From Psilocybe azurescens (taxonomy: Eukaryota; Basidiomycota; Agaricomycetes; Agaricales; Agrocybaceae), in NCBI GenBank assembly GCA_023853785.1, contig JAJIRX010000567.1:124001-188000 (forward strand): DNA of 64,000 bases. Direction: 5' to 3'. How positions within the stretch are numbered: the first letter of the stretch is position 1; every line of letters begins with the position of its first letter. The notes below the pieces were generated by a model. The model was given only the letters and a program-made list of their open reading frames with translations, did not search any database and was not told where the DNA came from. Shown one piece after another: positions 11,744-23,419 of this stretch. A program made the translations under genes and the position numbers.

Positions 11744-12915
11744 TTAATTGACAGGCGAGAGAGAATTACGAGGTAATGCGTTTAAAATTGGGCATGCAAT
11801 ATCACCCCAACCAAAGGCAACATCCGATTTGTGGACGTGTATAAGAACATCGAAGTCAGATTTTGAAATCGTATGATATATCTCGAATGCTGTTTCAGTT
11901 AGGATGTAGTACAGATCCTGAAAATTATGTCGAGGGGAATATCGGAAGAATGTTGGGAGGGACTTAGCAAGTTCAGATACTGCTGCTGCGTCGAAGCTCG
12001 AAGCCTCTCCCAGTATGCCTTTGAACCTCAATGAACAGTTTGTTGCAAGCACGAGATATTGTAAAATTGTTGTGAAGGGGATAATTTGCCGCGTATTGAA
12101 AAACTTTTCAGATTGGGCACATAAGCAGGCGCCTAGGTGTCGATAGTGTCGTCGTCGTCGTATGCAAAAAGGGCCTCCCCATACAAGCGCAGAGATTCTA
12201 GATGCGGCATATCGTCCAGAGCGCGAAGTAATTCAGAGACCGTGAATACGCTAATATCTAGATCCCAGAGATGTCGGATATTGTGGACCAGGACGTAGTA
12301 GGATCTATGAAGAAATAGCGAAATACAAGAACACGGAGTTGAGGGGCACAATCGGAGAAAAATGGTATGTCGTTAGTGAGACCTACGGCGCGAAGGTTCA
12401 TGTCGCATATGCACAAAAGCTCCAGGTTGGGCGAAGCAAGCTGAATTACAGACCACATATCCACCTCAAGATCACTCCGAACATCGTACACAAGCAACAG
12501 TCGAATCCGAGTCCAGTGGTTGGCTAAGAGTTGCTTGAAATTTAGTACAAGGCATCTTTTGTTCAAGCGGCCTATGACTATGAGAAGACGATCTCCCGTT
12601 CTCATAAAGCACCTCATTCCGCCAGTCGTCTTTTTTTTGATTCAAGCATCACAGGTCGAGAGAGGTGGCCCAAATAGTAGGAGCGTTCGAGAGCAAGTTG
12701 CGCCATCGCATGCAAACCTGCGAGCTGCGCCAGGTGACCGTCAAAGCAGCGTCTTCGGTTGGGTGATCGGGGTAAGCGTCAAGATCGACAAGGAAGTCAA
12801 TATAGCAGGCATCTGCGTGCCCATTTAACGAGAAAATATGCCACAGTACATTGTTGGGAAGCTTCAAAATGGGGGACGGCCCGACTGCAGGTGACGGTGT
12901 TGGGTAGAGTAACAT
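11744..12915 (-). pseudogene. Decayed F-box protein gene
   Basis: The N-terminus (ATG at 12915) has a typical F-box, LPNNVLWHIFSL followed by SQVCMRWRNLLSNAPTIW (about residues 18-85). F-box proteins present substrates to SCF ubiquitin ligases. Downstream, blocks of the expected leucine-rich body appear in changing frames: GRLNKRCLVLNFKQLLANHW, then HNIRHLWDLDISVFTVSELL and LDDMPHLESLRLYGEAL, then the tail ending at 11744. Lesions include a TGA directly after SLDL (about 12648), an extra T near 12610, a missing base near 12284-12288, a TAG near 12134, and a missing base in the run 12063-12066. Substitution stops plus indels of both signs make this a real relic rather than only an assembly artefact. 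Confidence 0.75.
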
Positions 12916-13547
12916 TCGGGGTTATGGATAAAGTTCACTTTCTTAAACAAGGTTCCGACATCTATCACTCCTCGCGCGATAAGCAAATAATTAGGACTCT
13001 TGAGTTGTGGAACGTACCTCGACAAGGGAAACGATGGCAAGAATATAAGGAGAGAGATGGGTTAGAGGGCGACAACAAATATGCGAAACAATTTATATGG
13101 ATACCTACCTTCCGTGTGATGCGAGAGTGACATTTTCACCTATTCATTTCGGGCCATCGTTTGCTGATTATTGGACCACAGAAGAGGCGAACAATGGTGA
13201 TCAGGTATCCTCGGAGTCCGTATGGTTCAAGAAAATTATACCACTGAAAAACATGACCCGTCTTCATGGTATCAAAAGCTTGAAAGCATTAGAAGAGAGC
13301 CTGAGAATATAATAAACAGAGTAGAGAAAGGGAACCAATATAGACAGATGTTGGACTGGATGCTTCAACGAAGGATGAATCGATGACTGTTGGGGCCTGT
13401 TGGCCGGGATGACTATCGGGTTCAGGGACTACTCCATTTGGAAAATTCGTATGTCATTACCCCTCGATCCAAACAACTTTTTCCAGTACACAGTATACTC
13501 TACTTAGCTTCACCTTAGTTGCACCTTCAGTGTAGCACACAGCATAT
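12916..13547. other. Intergenic region between divergent F-box relic and poly(A) polymerase gene
   Basis: About 630 bases upstream of two divergently oriented starts. It should contain the poly(A) polymerase promoter, but no TATA box at a convincing distance was found and no other feature is supported. Confidence 0.45.
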
Positions 13548-16038
13548 ATGCCTCCAACGTCTCCAAGGGCATCACCTCGCAGTAAACAAACTTCTAGTGG
13601 CAATGGGGAAGATCGATCTTCTTCCGGACGCAGCAAAAATCGCAGGGAGCGACGAGCGGCTAAGAAGTCGGCGGAAGATATACCTGGTACTGGAGCTGAA
13701 CCTGTTGCGAGTGGATCATCGACACCACGCACGAGGCAATCTACTGAGAAGGGAACTCCCAAAGACGCGGTGAATGGGTCTACGAAAACGACGACTTTCG
13801 AAGAGGGCGATGATTTCATAGCGTTCTCCGACCTATCAGACGACGAGCCGGGGCCTAGCAGCAGCAAGCAGGATCAGAATGGCAAGGGGAAGGAGGCAGG
13901 ACGTGGTAGTAAACAGGAGGACGTAGATGCCGATGCTGGTACGCGCACGTCGAGCAAGAGTAAAGACGAGTCGACGATATCTGACAGGGCACGGGATAAA
14001 TCAAAAATGCGAGAGCCGTCATCGCGTGCCTCTGCCCCGGAGAGAGTGTGGGATCGAGGCAAGGAACGGATGGACGATGAGAGAAGTTCGGGGCGGAATG
14101 CGAACGGCAAGCGGAGGCACGACGAGTACGACGATGGGTACGCCAATAAGAAGCAGAGGCTGGATGCCGCGTCAAGAAAATCTCCTTGGGTCAACGGATT
14201 GGATCTTCAGCGTTGTCAGAACGTTGCTGAGATGTACGTTTTATTTCCATTGTTGCGCTTCTCATTCTCATATCGATTTTTTGGTTTACAGGATGCATAA
14301 GGAAGTGGATGCATTCGTGAAATGGATATCACCTACGCCTGTCGAAGACGAAGTCCGTGGTCTCATCGTCGCTCAGGTCACGAAATGTGTTACTCTCGCA
14401 TTTCCCGACGCAGTAGTATACCCCTTCGGAAGTTATCAGACAAAGCTGTACTTGCCTCTCGGGTAAGCCCTACGCAAGCTTACTTCATATATCGCGCTAA
14501 TAGGCGCACAGTGATATCGACCTGGTCGTACTCTCAGACTCCATGGCCTACAGCGATAAGGCGACCGTTCTGCACGTCCTCGCCAATGCCCTCAAGCGGC
14601 ACGGGATAACCTCATACGTGACCATCATCGCGAAAGCCAAAGTCCCAATCGTGAAGTTCGTCACCACGCACGGCCGATTCAAAGTCGATATCAGCATCAA
14701 CCAAGGGAACGGCCTTGTCTCGGGCCAAATTATCACCGGGTTTTTGAAGGACATGATACCCAGCGCGAAGGGGAAGGAGAGCAAGGCTCTGCGGAGTCTG
14801 GTTATGATCACCAAGGCGTTCTTGAGCCAGCGGAGCATGAACGAGGTGTACACGGGCGGGCTGGGGAGTTACGCTATCGTGTGTCTGGCCGTCAGCTTCT
14901 TGCAGATGCATCCGAAGATCCGGAGAGGGGAGATCGACCCAGAGAAGAACTTGGGGGTGTTGGTGATGGAGTTCTTTGAGCTGTATGGGAATCATTTCAA
15001 TTATGATGAGGTTGGGATCTCGTTGAGAGACGGTGGAACGTATTTTAACAAGCGGCAGAGGGGGTGGCATGCGGAGTACAAGAGGAATATGCTGTCGATC
15101 GAGGACCCTGCCGATCCTTGTGAGTTGTAAATGACTATGGCTACCTATTTTATACATTCTGACGAAAAGACGACAGCGAACGATATTTCGAGTGGGTCGT
15201 ATAACTTCCATAAAGTCAAGACCGCGTTTTCTGGATGTCACGGGATTCTTACCTCCACTGCGTACATGCGCGCTGGGATCCTGAGTTCACGGCATAGTGG
15301 AAGATCTGTTCCACTGAGGGGCCATTATGAACCTGATGATCTGAGTATCTTGTCGACGGTCATGGGTATCACGCAAGAGGTAAGTCTCTCTAATTCTTTC
15401 AAGCTATTTTACTAATACATAAATTTCAGACAATCAATCATCGACGACTGGTACTAGAACTCTATGATCGCAGAGTGCTGCACAATATTCTCGGAGTGAA
15501 ACCCCTCCCGATAGTTGTCGACTCTGATGGTGAATACGAAGACGATAAACGCAGGAAAGAATCGTCATCGTCATCAAAGTCGAAATCCTCGCGTGCAATC
15601 GAATCGGCATGGGACGACGTTGACAGACACAGCGGTTCTGATGATTACGAGGAGCATTCTACGCGTGATCGTCATTCGCGGCGCAATGGGCATCGGCAGG
15701 AGCCGGTGGCCGTAGAGGACGAAGGCGGGCGGTATGCGATTGGACGACAGCCTCCGAAGAAACGAAGGAAGACGGGGCGAGCAGAGGATTCACATACTGT
15801 CTATTTTGTAAATGACGATGAAGATGATGAAGAGCAGCAGCTGAAGTACGGTGGTGATTATGAAGACGATGATGAAGATGAAGAGGAGGGAGAGTACATG
15901 AGCGATGAGGCTGCTGACATCGATCAGCGTGAACGGTCGCCGAGGAAGGATGACCCAAAGAAGGATGCGCGGAGGTCGTATTGGCTATCGAAGGCGATTG
16001 GGATTGGAGGCGTTGCTGTGGACGGGGAGAGTAATTAG
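13548..16038 (+). CDS. Non-canonical poly(A) polymerase, Trf4/Trf5 (Cid14) type
   Basis: Five exons, 13548-14233, 14292-14462, 14512-15119, 15177-15379 and 15430-16038, total 2277 nt (758 aa) in perfect phase. The first 210 residues are charged and disordered. The nucleotidyltransferase core shows FGSYQTKLYLPLGDIDLVV, with the GS signature and metal-binding Asp287 and Asp289, and a third acidic residue Asp345 in FKVDISIN. The PAP-associated domain follows (GGLGSYAIVCLAVSF; GVLVMEFFELYGNHFNY). The C-terminus is Lys/Arg- then Asp/Glu-rich with a PPKKRRK basic cluster, a likely nuclear signal. Known Trf4/5 enzymes add short poly(A) tails to aberrant nuclear RNAs within TRAMP, feeding the exosome. 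The gene is intact and I am confident of family; TRAMP membership is inferred. Confidence 0.93.
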
Positions 16039-16410
16039 TATGTTGGGGAGTCCCTTTCTGATTGATGCTGCATTTTTGTAATCTTCTACTTTTTTTGCAT
16101 TAAGGGTGCTTGGATGCTTCTAGGTTTTCTTGGAGCTGAATTACACATTGACTTTGTTTTTTGTGGTTCTATCTTTCAACTCTCAGACTTCAGTCCTCTC
16201 TTGATGTTTCCATAAGGTTTGGAAGGGCCATAAAGGGCTATGACATTCAGTGATTAATTAAACATGGTACATTGTGTGATCAAATCTGAGTCTATAATTT
16301 GTAGAACCAGTAAAAATATGCAGTGTGAGGCACAAAAGAATAATAAGTCTGAGAAATACTGCTAACCAGCTGAAACTCTGACACCTAGCCACAACACTGA
16401 CCAATAGATA
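16039..16410. other. CpG-poor region after the poly(A) polymerase gene
   Basis: Contains the 3' flank of the polymerase gene and then AT-rich, CpG-poor sequence continuous in style with the HNH relic that follows. No gene is seen. Confidence 0.45.
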
Positions 16411-17407
16411 TCAAGGCAAAGGCTCTTCTACACCAACAGAAGAGAGGTACTTCTGTATATTTTCATCTGCTGTGCCAGTCCAGCTTATACCTTCCATCTG
16501 GCAGGCCTTCCATGATGGTGAAGCATGTGTTGCAGCAAGGATATCAGCAATAACACCTTCATTTAGCTCAATTCTGTGAACACCAGGGAAGCTCCACTTT
16601 GATCCATTGTTGAAGGGTTAAACTGGAGTTGTGATTGTGTAGAGAGGCTGTGGTTGTGGGTGCATTCATCTTTTGGTGGGCTGTCCTGCTTGAATGAGTT
16701 TGACAACTCATCAAATACACCATCAGAATAAATCCAATCTTGCCAGCCGCCATCACCAATCTCAGGATTAATGGGTTGGAATGGGTGGAACCCACGGACA
16801 TGCATTTCATGGAGAATGAATAGGGAAGGAAATGGTGCATGGTGGTCCTTGATATCAAGTGCAATAGCTTTGCCATGGAATTCTGCAAGAAAAGGGGCAT
16901 TGCAGTAATTGACAAGCACAAACTTCTGCACCTGTTTTTGTGAATAATTGGTAAATGGAAAAGTCAAATTAAACTCACATTGGGGATGAAACGTATGAAG
17001 AAAAGATGTTCATCAAACATGACACAATGATTAGCACACATAAGCAAGCAATTGCGTGGTTCATGTTGGGGATGTCCTTTAGCCTGTGATGGGATCCACC
17101 CTCGGAGAGTCTTGAGATCAAACCACTGTCTCTTATTTTAGCCACAGAAATCTCAGAAAGTTATTCAACTTACAGTTTCTGCCAGTGGCTCTGCATCCTT
17201 GAAAACATAGCAATGCATGAGTATTATGTCACCACTCTCCCCACATACCACACATCGATGCTGGCCAAGGAAGATGTCTCGTTCACCTACCCCAATTTTG
17301 AATGCTGTAGTTGTTGATAAAACTGATATATTGTGTCCTTCCCAACCGTATCCAGTGGGTGGCCCATTCGATGGGAGAGGAAGCTGGAACGTGGACAGAG
17401 GCGCCAT
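16411..17407 (-). pseudogene. HNH-endonuclease-like gene with one apparent frameshift
   Basis: Exons 17407-17174, 17131-16979 and 16931-16411 join in phase through GTAAGT and GTGAGT donors. The product resembles a basidiomycete HNH-nuclease family: HRCVVCGES near residue 65, LKTLRGWIPSQAKGHPQHEP, then NCLLMCANHCVMFDEH (the Asn-His part of the HNH site) and EFHGKAIALDIKDHHAPF. The expected Cys-His-Ile pair appears as HCYVF, which may impair the first His. Near 16605-16612 the frame slips by one missing base; adding one gives 909 nt (302 aa), ending VGVEEPLP. The 3' half is CpG-poor, suggesting methylated repeat-like history. It could be a working gene with a base-call error, or a relic. The biological role of this family is unknown to me. 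Confidence 0.65.
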
Positions 17408-17611
17408 GTCGGAAGAGTGTAGATAGACTACTCGATAGTCAGACAAGGACGTTTCATCGTTACTACATATGTCTATCCTTTGTTTGTCCCTGATGCACGG
17501 CGACTTTTGGCTGGATAATTACACCACCAAAAGTCAAAAATGTTGATTTTACCGGTGTCTGTGGGCCAAAAAATAACGGAGAAAGAAAAAAAAAAGAAAA
17601 AAGAGGGAGGA
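17408..17611. other. Junction between HNH relic and repeated protein tail
   Basis: Contains an A-rich run (about 17584-17600). No TIR or target duplication that would define an insertion was found. Confidence 0.35.
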
Positions 17612-17785
17612 GAAATCAATTCTCCACCGAGTAACCAGCCCAAATTCAAACTAGTCGTCCGGAATTGGGAAAGTTATGAAGGACCTTTCCAGTTCTTGAT
17701 TACAATGGCCAATACTCCTGACTTCAAAATCCAGTTAATTAATGATGATGGAGAGGATAGCATACTTGGACCATTTCAGCGATAG
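17612..17785 (+). pseudogene. Second copy of the unknown protein tail
   Basis: A short open stretch reads KFKLVVRNWESYEGPFQFL then ITMANTPDFKI and stops at 17785. It aligns with the minus-strand tail at 7643-8041 (VRNYKSCEGALQFLVTMAN). No start, upstream domain or splice site supports a complete gene; the upstream bases are a low-complexity A-rich run. Confidence 0.45.
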
Positions 17786-17902
17786 GTGTAATTCCTACAT
17801 ACATCTATTACATTATACTCTGACGACGCTGCATTCAGAGGGATGGTCAATGAGAAATACAACGAAAAATATGTCTTCGTTAAAATGTAAACATCATTCT
17901 AC

Positions 17903-20076
17903 TCAAAGACCCTGAATTGCAAGGTTCTCAGGATAGTTAACTTCAAAATGAAGGGCCAGAGACATGGTCGTCTGAGAAGGGATGGACACCAGCCAACTGA
18001 ACTTCCCATTTTTACCAGTAGCGTTCAGACCGGCGCCAGCAGCGGGATCGTCAATGCCGTCCCACTGCGCCGTGACGTTCTCAGACAGACGTATTGGACG
18101 CAACCACGCCGGCGTAGAACTAGGAGCGGCAGTGGCAGGCTTGCTCGTTAACGTCGACTGACTGGACGTGGGGGCGCTTAGCTTGCCGCTGGCCTTGGTA
18201 GAGGGTATGGGAATCAACTGCGGGCTGATTAGCTTGACCTCAATCTGTTCATCTTCGGATATGGGTATGCGGTCCACCACCTTGAGATTGCTGATAGCGG
18301 CGGACTTTTTGTTGATGACCGATATACGCTGAGTAAAGGACTGCGTTGAGGTCTTGGAGTAGAACCCCGATTGGGTGGCTTTCTTCTCGCGAGGATGGTA
18401 TATAAATCGAATGGAGGTGTCGAGTCTGTTGGGAGAAATAAGATGTCGGTAGGTTTGCGTTGATGATAGAAGAAGACCTACCCCAGCGGACATTCGAAAA
18501 CTTCTTGAGGGCTAATGGCCGAAATAGAAGTGGTAGCGGAAAAGCTTCCATCAACATAGATGTTCGCGGGGCCAGGAATGAAGGAGTATTCCGAGTCATT
18601 TTTGATCTTCGCCTAACAAACGGCATGCACAAAATCAATAAAACACTTCTAGAAAAAGAAAGGCTACATTCCACACCTTTATATGAGCCCTGGTATCGAC
18701 GGCAGGAATCGCAAACCACATCAAATCTGCATCCAAGTTCAGCTGAGAAACAGTTATAGTATGTTTTCCCGTATCGCTAGGTATATTGATTACGCCAGGC
18801 ACTCGAAAGGTAGCTGTAACGTTGCCTTTATCTGAGACAGCAACTGTCTGATGCACCAAAGCAGGTTCAGCTTCCTCGTCCGTAAGTGCATAGGAGGGAG
18901 ATCTAGACCTGCGCCGGTCGCTACGAGCAGATAGACTGTCTCGAGCCCTTCGACGACTACGCGATCGGGATCTCCGAGCTGGGGAGCCAGCATGGCGTCT
19001 TGCAGGTGATCTGCTGTAATAGCGTCTTGGACCAACTGTCTGACGCCCTTTCATCAGGTCTATATGCTGAACTGGCATGATGCGCCATGGGAAGAGGTTC
19101 GGGAGTTGGATTCCGAATGAAGGCTTTGCTGTTTCGAGTGTCAAAGGTGCGTTGTCCCAAGACTAAGATCGAAAGGTGTTCGTTACTTCTGGGAACGGCA
19201 TGTAGAATGGTTGTGATGTACGTACTTCACCTGTATTTTGTGTAATAACAGCTTTGTAGATGATGGTGACTGCTTTCTGTTTGGCTTGGGTATCGACGCG
19301 GATATCGTAAGTTGCTGACCAGTCTGCATTGTGTACAGCTTCAGAGAGAAAGAAATATTTGATTGGTCTAGACTGTTGCAGATATTACGACTGGCACATA
19401 CCATATTTGAGGTAAATTCGTACACTTTCGTCGACTTTACCGTGTACGTCGATTGATGCTTGCCACGAGGGGCTGAAAGGAGCCATACGATTATTATTTT
19501 CCTCCTGCACTATACGTTCACCCAATTCTAGCAATTCCTTTTCGATATCCAGAACTCGAATCCCAAACTTGCGAGCCAGTGTAAAATAGGTATCAAGAGT
19601 GCCCTCCAATTGGGACGTCTCGAATTCACGGTCACTGACAATGCCTAAAAAGTTATTCAGAGCCGCTCGAACTTGTTGGGTGTTTGCAAGCTCCGAGTTG
19701 AGCTCCTCCTGCTGCCGTTTCAAAGGATTTCGAGCGTGAGTACTGGCTATAGAAGTGGATTTACGGGACGGGCGGGGTGTTTGTGAGATAGAGATGTCGT
19801 GGATTGACGCGTTTCCGCGACCTTCGACCCTGTAAGTTCGGGGGATCATTAGAGTGAGCCATGATAATAAAACGCCAATGACTACCTGAGCGAATTCTTT
19901 TCTAAAGACCACGGAAGGCCCAAGATGGTAACTTTATTCTGGCCCGCCTTTATTTCGAACTTGAAGAGTCGAGTGATTTCGGCACGTCCCGAATACAAAT
20001 TAATGTTGGTGATTTTGCTGTTCTCGGATGCGACCAAGGAGACAGTGTGAGGCACTGTCTCTTGTTGTACCGACAT
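17903..20076 (-). CDS. DUF4140/DUF4139 (MuiA-like) protein, copy 1
   Basis: Six exons, 20076-19886, 19829-19402, 19338-19226, 19162-18677, 18612-18482 and 18425-17903, total 1872 nt (623 aa) with every junction in phase. The N-terminus (SENSKITNINLYSGRAEITR, residues about 17-36) is the DUF4140 signature; a helical coiled-coil region follows; then the DUF4139 beta-rich region (SWDNAPLTLETAKPSFG; SEYSFIPGPANIYVDGSF; LDTSIRFIYHPREKK) and the ending FEVNYPENLAIQGL. The family is named after a bacterial mucoidy inhibitor; its biochemical role in fungi is unknown. An Arg/Ser-rich insert (about residues 290-335) interrupts DUF4139. It faces a paralogue across about 1 kb. No signal peptide or membrane segment is visible. 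Confidence 0.9.
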
Positions 20077-21113
20077 GGTGAATAATTAGAAGGTTGCGTG
20101 AATCGTAAAGCAGTGGAATGAAAATCCGATATCTACAACCAATATATAACAACAGATGGCTTGGCTGACGAGCGTGATCTTTAGATTCGTACCATGGGAG
20201 GGAACAATAAAACAGTCATTAGTAATGAAAGTACAACACAACATCAAAAGTCATGGGACAGTTAGAGAATCGAAGTACTTACTATCAAGGTGACAGTGAA
20301 ATCACTCGAGAAGTGGTATACAAATAATTTTTTTGTCCATGGTAGCTTCTCTCTCGGCTGCTAGTTTACAGCCAGATTAGTGTACCCGAGCATGTTGCAT
20401 TCAGAGTGAGTTTCGGAACAAGTAGAAGAGCTTCAGCACAAATAGAAACACTAAATGAGGATAAGAACCAAAGAAAAATGTCGAACCTTCCTGGAAAAGC
20501 GACATATTGAGTATCTCATTCAAGAATGAGCTGTAAGTGAGCTGTGCGCAAGCGGAGGAATGGAGTAGTTAAAACCCTTGGGTTTTTCAAATTTATTAGC
20601 GCATTTCCAGTCCCGTGAAGTGAACACTAAAATGCATACCTTCGACGTTTCGTTCGAACCTCGAACGCGTTCCGAGCATGTTTTAGTCGAGACTTAAGCT
20701 TAGTTCTCTCCGAATGCAAATTGCACGTGAGGGTATCAAGTTACTGCCAAACACGACCAAACGCAAGCGCGTCGGCGCGGCCCTATCAACAAAATCGTCG
20801 TGACACCCGGACTCCGGTGTTAAATATTTATTTTGAGCTTTCTTATTAAGTACCTAAGCGGCGAGCGCTATGTATCAAGAACAATCCAACAAAAAAGTTT
20901 TTTGTATCATCCCATGTACGTGGTACGATAATCTTCAGTCTAATGATAAGCGCAATAATTAGAACATCATATGGTGCCATTCCTCGCCTCGATGCACTGG
21001 ATCGTTAGGCTTCAGGCCTCTCACCATCAATCACATCGGCGGTTTATACATAGTACAAAAAGAACCCAGCATCCATCTCAATTTCTGCCAATCTTTCTCT
21101 CCTCCATCCCGGG
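20077..21113. promoter_or_regulatory. Shared divergent intergenic region of the two MuiA-like genes
   Basis: About 1 kb between two head-to-head starts (20076 on -, 21114 on +), so it must hold both promoters. A TATATA at 20143-20148 lies 67 bases upstream of the minus-strand ATG; a weaker TTTATACA lies near 21043-21050, about 65 bases upstream of the plus-strand ATG. No coding exon seen. Confidence 0.5.
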
Positions 21114-23228
21114 ATGACCACTAACACCATTCTCGACGTTGGAAATGAGGAGAGCCAGGAGATCAACGTTGTTGAGCTGATCGCATCTGAGAATAGCAAA
21201 ATCACTAACATCAGCCTATACTCTGGTCGCGCAGAGATCACCCGTCTCTTCGAGGTTGCCATAAAGGCTGGGCAAAACAAAGTCACTATCATAGGACTTC
21301 CTGGAGCATTCCAGGAAGATTCGCTCAGGTAAACGACCGTTGCGCTGCAAATGACACACTATCTCACAATGACACTTGATTATATAGAGTGGAAGGTCAC
21401 GGAAACGCTTCCATCCATGACGTTATTGTTGAAAGGGTTGTAAACTACCCTTCCGCACGCGTCACAGGCAACGAAAAGGAGAGCGCATTGAGAAGAGAGC
21501 GCAGGGTCATTGAGAAAGCTCTCGAGAGTGCTGAAAAGTCTCGGGCTACTCTGAACGGCTATCTGAACACAATCACTGCCAACGATTTTGATATCCCGCG
21601 GCTAGAGGCTACACTTGAGGGCTATACAGCGCTTAGTCAGAAGGTCGACAAGCAGATCCTCGACCTCGAGAAGGACCTAGCAGAAGTTGCGGCCCAAATT
21701 CGGCTAGAAAAATACGCTAACCAAGCAGCCTCTGCGCGTACCGAGTCCTGGAAAACCTCTATTGATGTCCATGGTCAAATCGAAGAAGAAATTGAGTTAC
21801 GTATCAAATACGGTGGGCCATATAAATTACTCTCATTAACGTGCGTGAGGGACTAATTCATGGTACCATTAGCTGTCTATCAGGCTGATTGGACCCCAAG
21901 CTACGATATTCGTGTCGACACGAAGGCCAAGGAAAAGGCGGTGACCATTATGTATAAAGCCAGCATTACCCAGAATACAGGGGAGGTACGCCTTACTATT
22001 TAACCAACTTTCTCATAGGGTTGTTTGCTTACTTTCTACAAAGTCTTGGGATAATGCTCCTCTGACCCTTGAGACCGTGACTCCATCATTCGGAATCACA
22101 CCTCCTGTACTCCACCCGTGGCGCGTCAGCACCTATCAGCAACCTCGCGTTATGCCTGGTATCCCTATGACGGGTATGTCTGGTATCCCTATGGGTATGA
22201 CTATGATGCCATCTCCTACTATTATTCGACAACCGTCGTACCGCTCGCGTTCCCGTTCCCGTTCCCGTTCCCGCTCTCGGTCTCCTCGTCGCGGTCGTTC
22301 TCACTCGCCGGATTCACCGGTTTTTGCAAATTATTCCTCAGCACCCCTTATCCTGCCTTCTATTACCCAGCCGATCATGGTTCCTACCTCAAGTAAAGGA
22401 AGTGTTGCTGCGACATTCCGGATCCCAGGCTTGGTCAACATACCGAGCGATGGAGGGAAACATAATGTCACTGTCGCCCAACTCATCTTGGACGCGACGT
22501 TATTGTGGTACACAATTCCGGCCTCAGATGCGAGGGTCCACTTGAAGGTGCACTTTTCCCATAACCTCTGTACGGTGACTCTATATACTGAGGCGCTTTA
22601 CTAGGCCAAAATCCAAAATAATTCGGAATATATGTTCGTGCCAGGCAATGCAAATATCTACGTCGATGGAAGTTTCATTGCTACTACACATATCCCTTCT
22701 GCAAGTCCTCAAGAAATCTTCGATTGTCCGCTTGGGTATGATCTACACTCCTTTTTCCTTCTGTGATTCACCGCTAAATATCACTGTTAACAGATTGGAC
22801 ACATCCATCCGAGTTACATATCACCCTCGAGAAAAGAAATTAGCCAAATCCGGGTTCTACTCCAAGAGCTTAAACCAGTCGTTCACGCAGCGAATCACCA
22901 TTTTCAATACCAAGTCTATCACCATTCAAAATCTCAAAGTCATCGACCGCGTGCCTGTTTCCGAGGATGAGAAGATTGAAGTGAAGGTACTCAATCCGGC
23001 GCTGAGCACGACATCGACGAACAATGCACCTGCAAAAATTCTGTTCAAGTCGCCAACAATGTCATCGCCCAGTGGGACGGCATTGAGGAGCCTGGAGTCG
23101 ATTCAAACGCGATTGGAAAGGACGGGAAGCTCAATTGGATAGTATCTATCCCTCCCCAGAAGAGTGTTTCTCTTGTTCTGCAATTCGAAGTCAATTATCC
23201 GGAGAATCTTGCAATCGTTGGTCTTTGA
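21114..23228 (+). CDS. DUF4140/DUF4139 (MuiA-like) protein, copy 2, one apparent frameshift
   Basis: Exons 21114-21328, 21388-21812, 21873-21985, 22044-22547, 22605-22735 and 22794-23228 have the same intron positions as copy 1; exons 3 and 5 are exactly equal in length (113 and 131 nt). The DUF4140 block reads SENSKITNISLYSGRAEITR; the coiled coil has several RRERRVIEKALESAEK-like heptads; DUF4139 follows. An insert with about eight Arg-Ser dipeptides (about 22238-22300) is encoded by a CGTTCC tandem repeat. After an A5 run (23034-23038) the frame slips by one; the downstream frame continues to match copy 1 (AQWDGIEEPG; FEVNYPENLAIVGL). With one base added the coding length is 1824 nt (607 aa). 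Function unknown as for copy 1; no pseudogene signs beyond the slip. Confidence 0.85.
22238..22290 (+). repeat. CGTTCC/CGCTCT tandem repeat encoding Arg-Ser dipeptides
   Basis: A 6-base unit repeated about eight times inside the MuiA-like copy 2 gene, in frame, encoding an RS run. Such runs are prone to length change by slippage. Confidence 0.8.
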
Positions 23229-23419
23229 TCACTTACAGTACCAGACAGTACCTAGTCCCTTTTGTCCATATCGTCTGTACAAATCAATGGTGATTCGGAA
23301 ATCGAGATCGATAGCTATTGAGCAACATTTCGAATAGCACGGATCTACTTCAAGTTCTTCCGTTTTACAACCCACACTCCACCCCGACAGCTTTATAGCC
23401 ACCCTTGTATTATCTCCCG

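Noticed and set aside
12520..13130. Overlapping plus-strand frames of about 100-120 codons opposite the F-box relic
   Set aside because: They are antisense to the F-box gene, lack family motifs and splice continuity, and their codon use is unlike neighbouring genes.
13548..16038. Antisense frames over the poly(A) polymerase gene (up to about 209 codons)
   Set aside because: They mirror the highly biased codons of the sense gene, whose five exons join in perfect phase with catalytic motifs.
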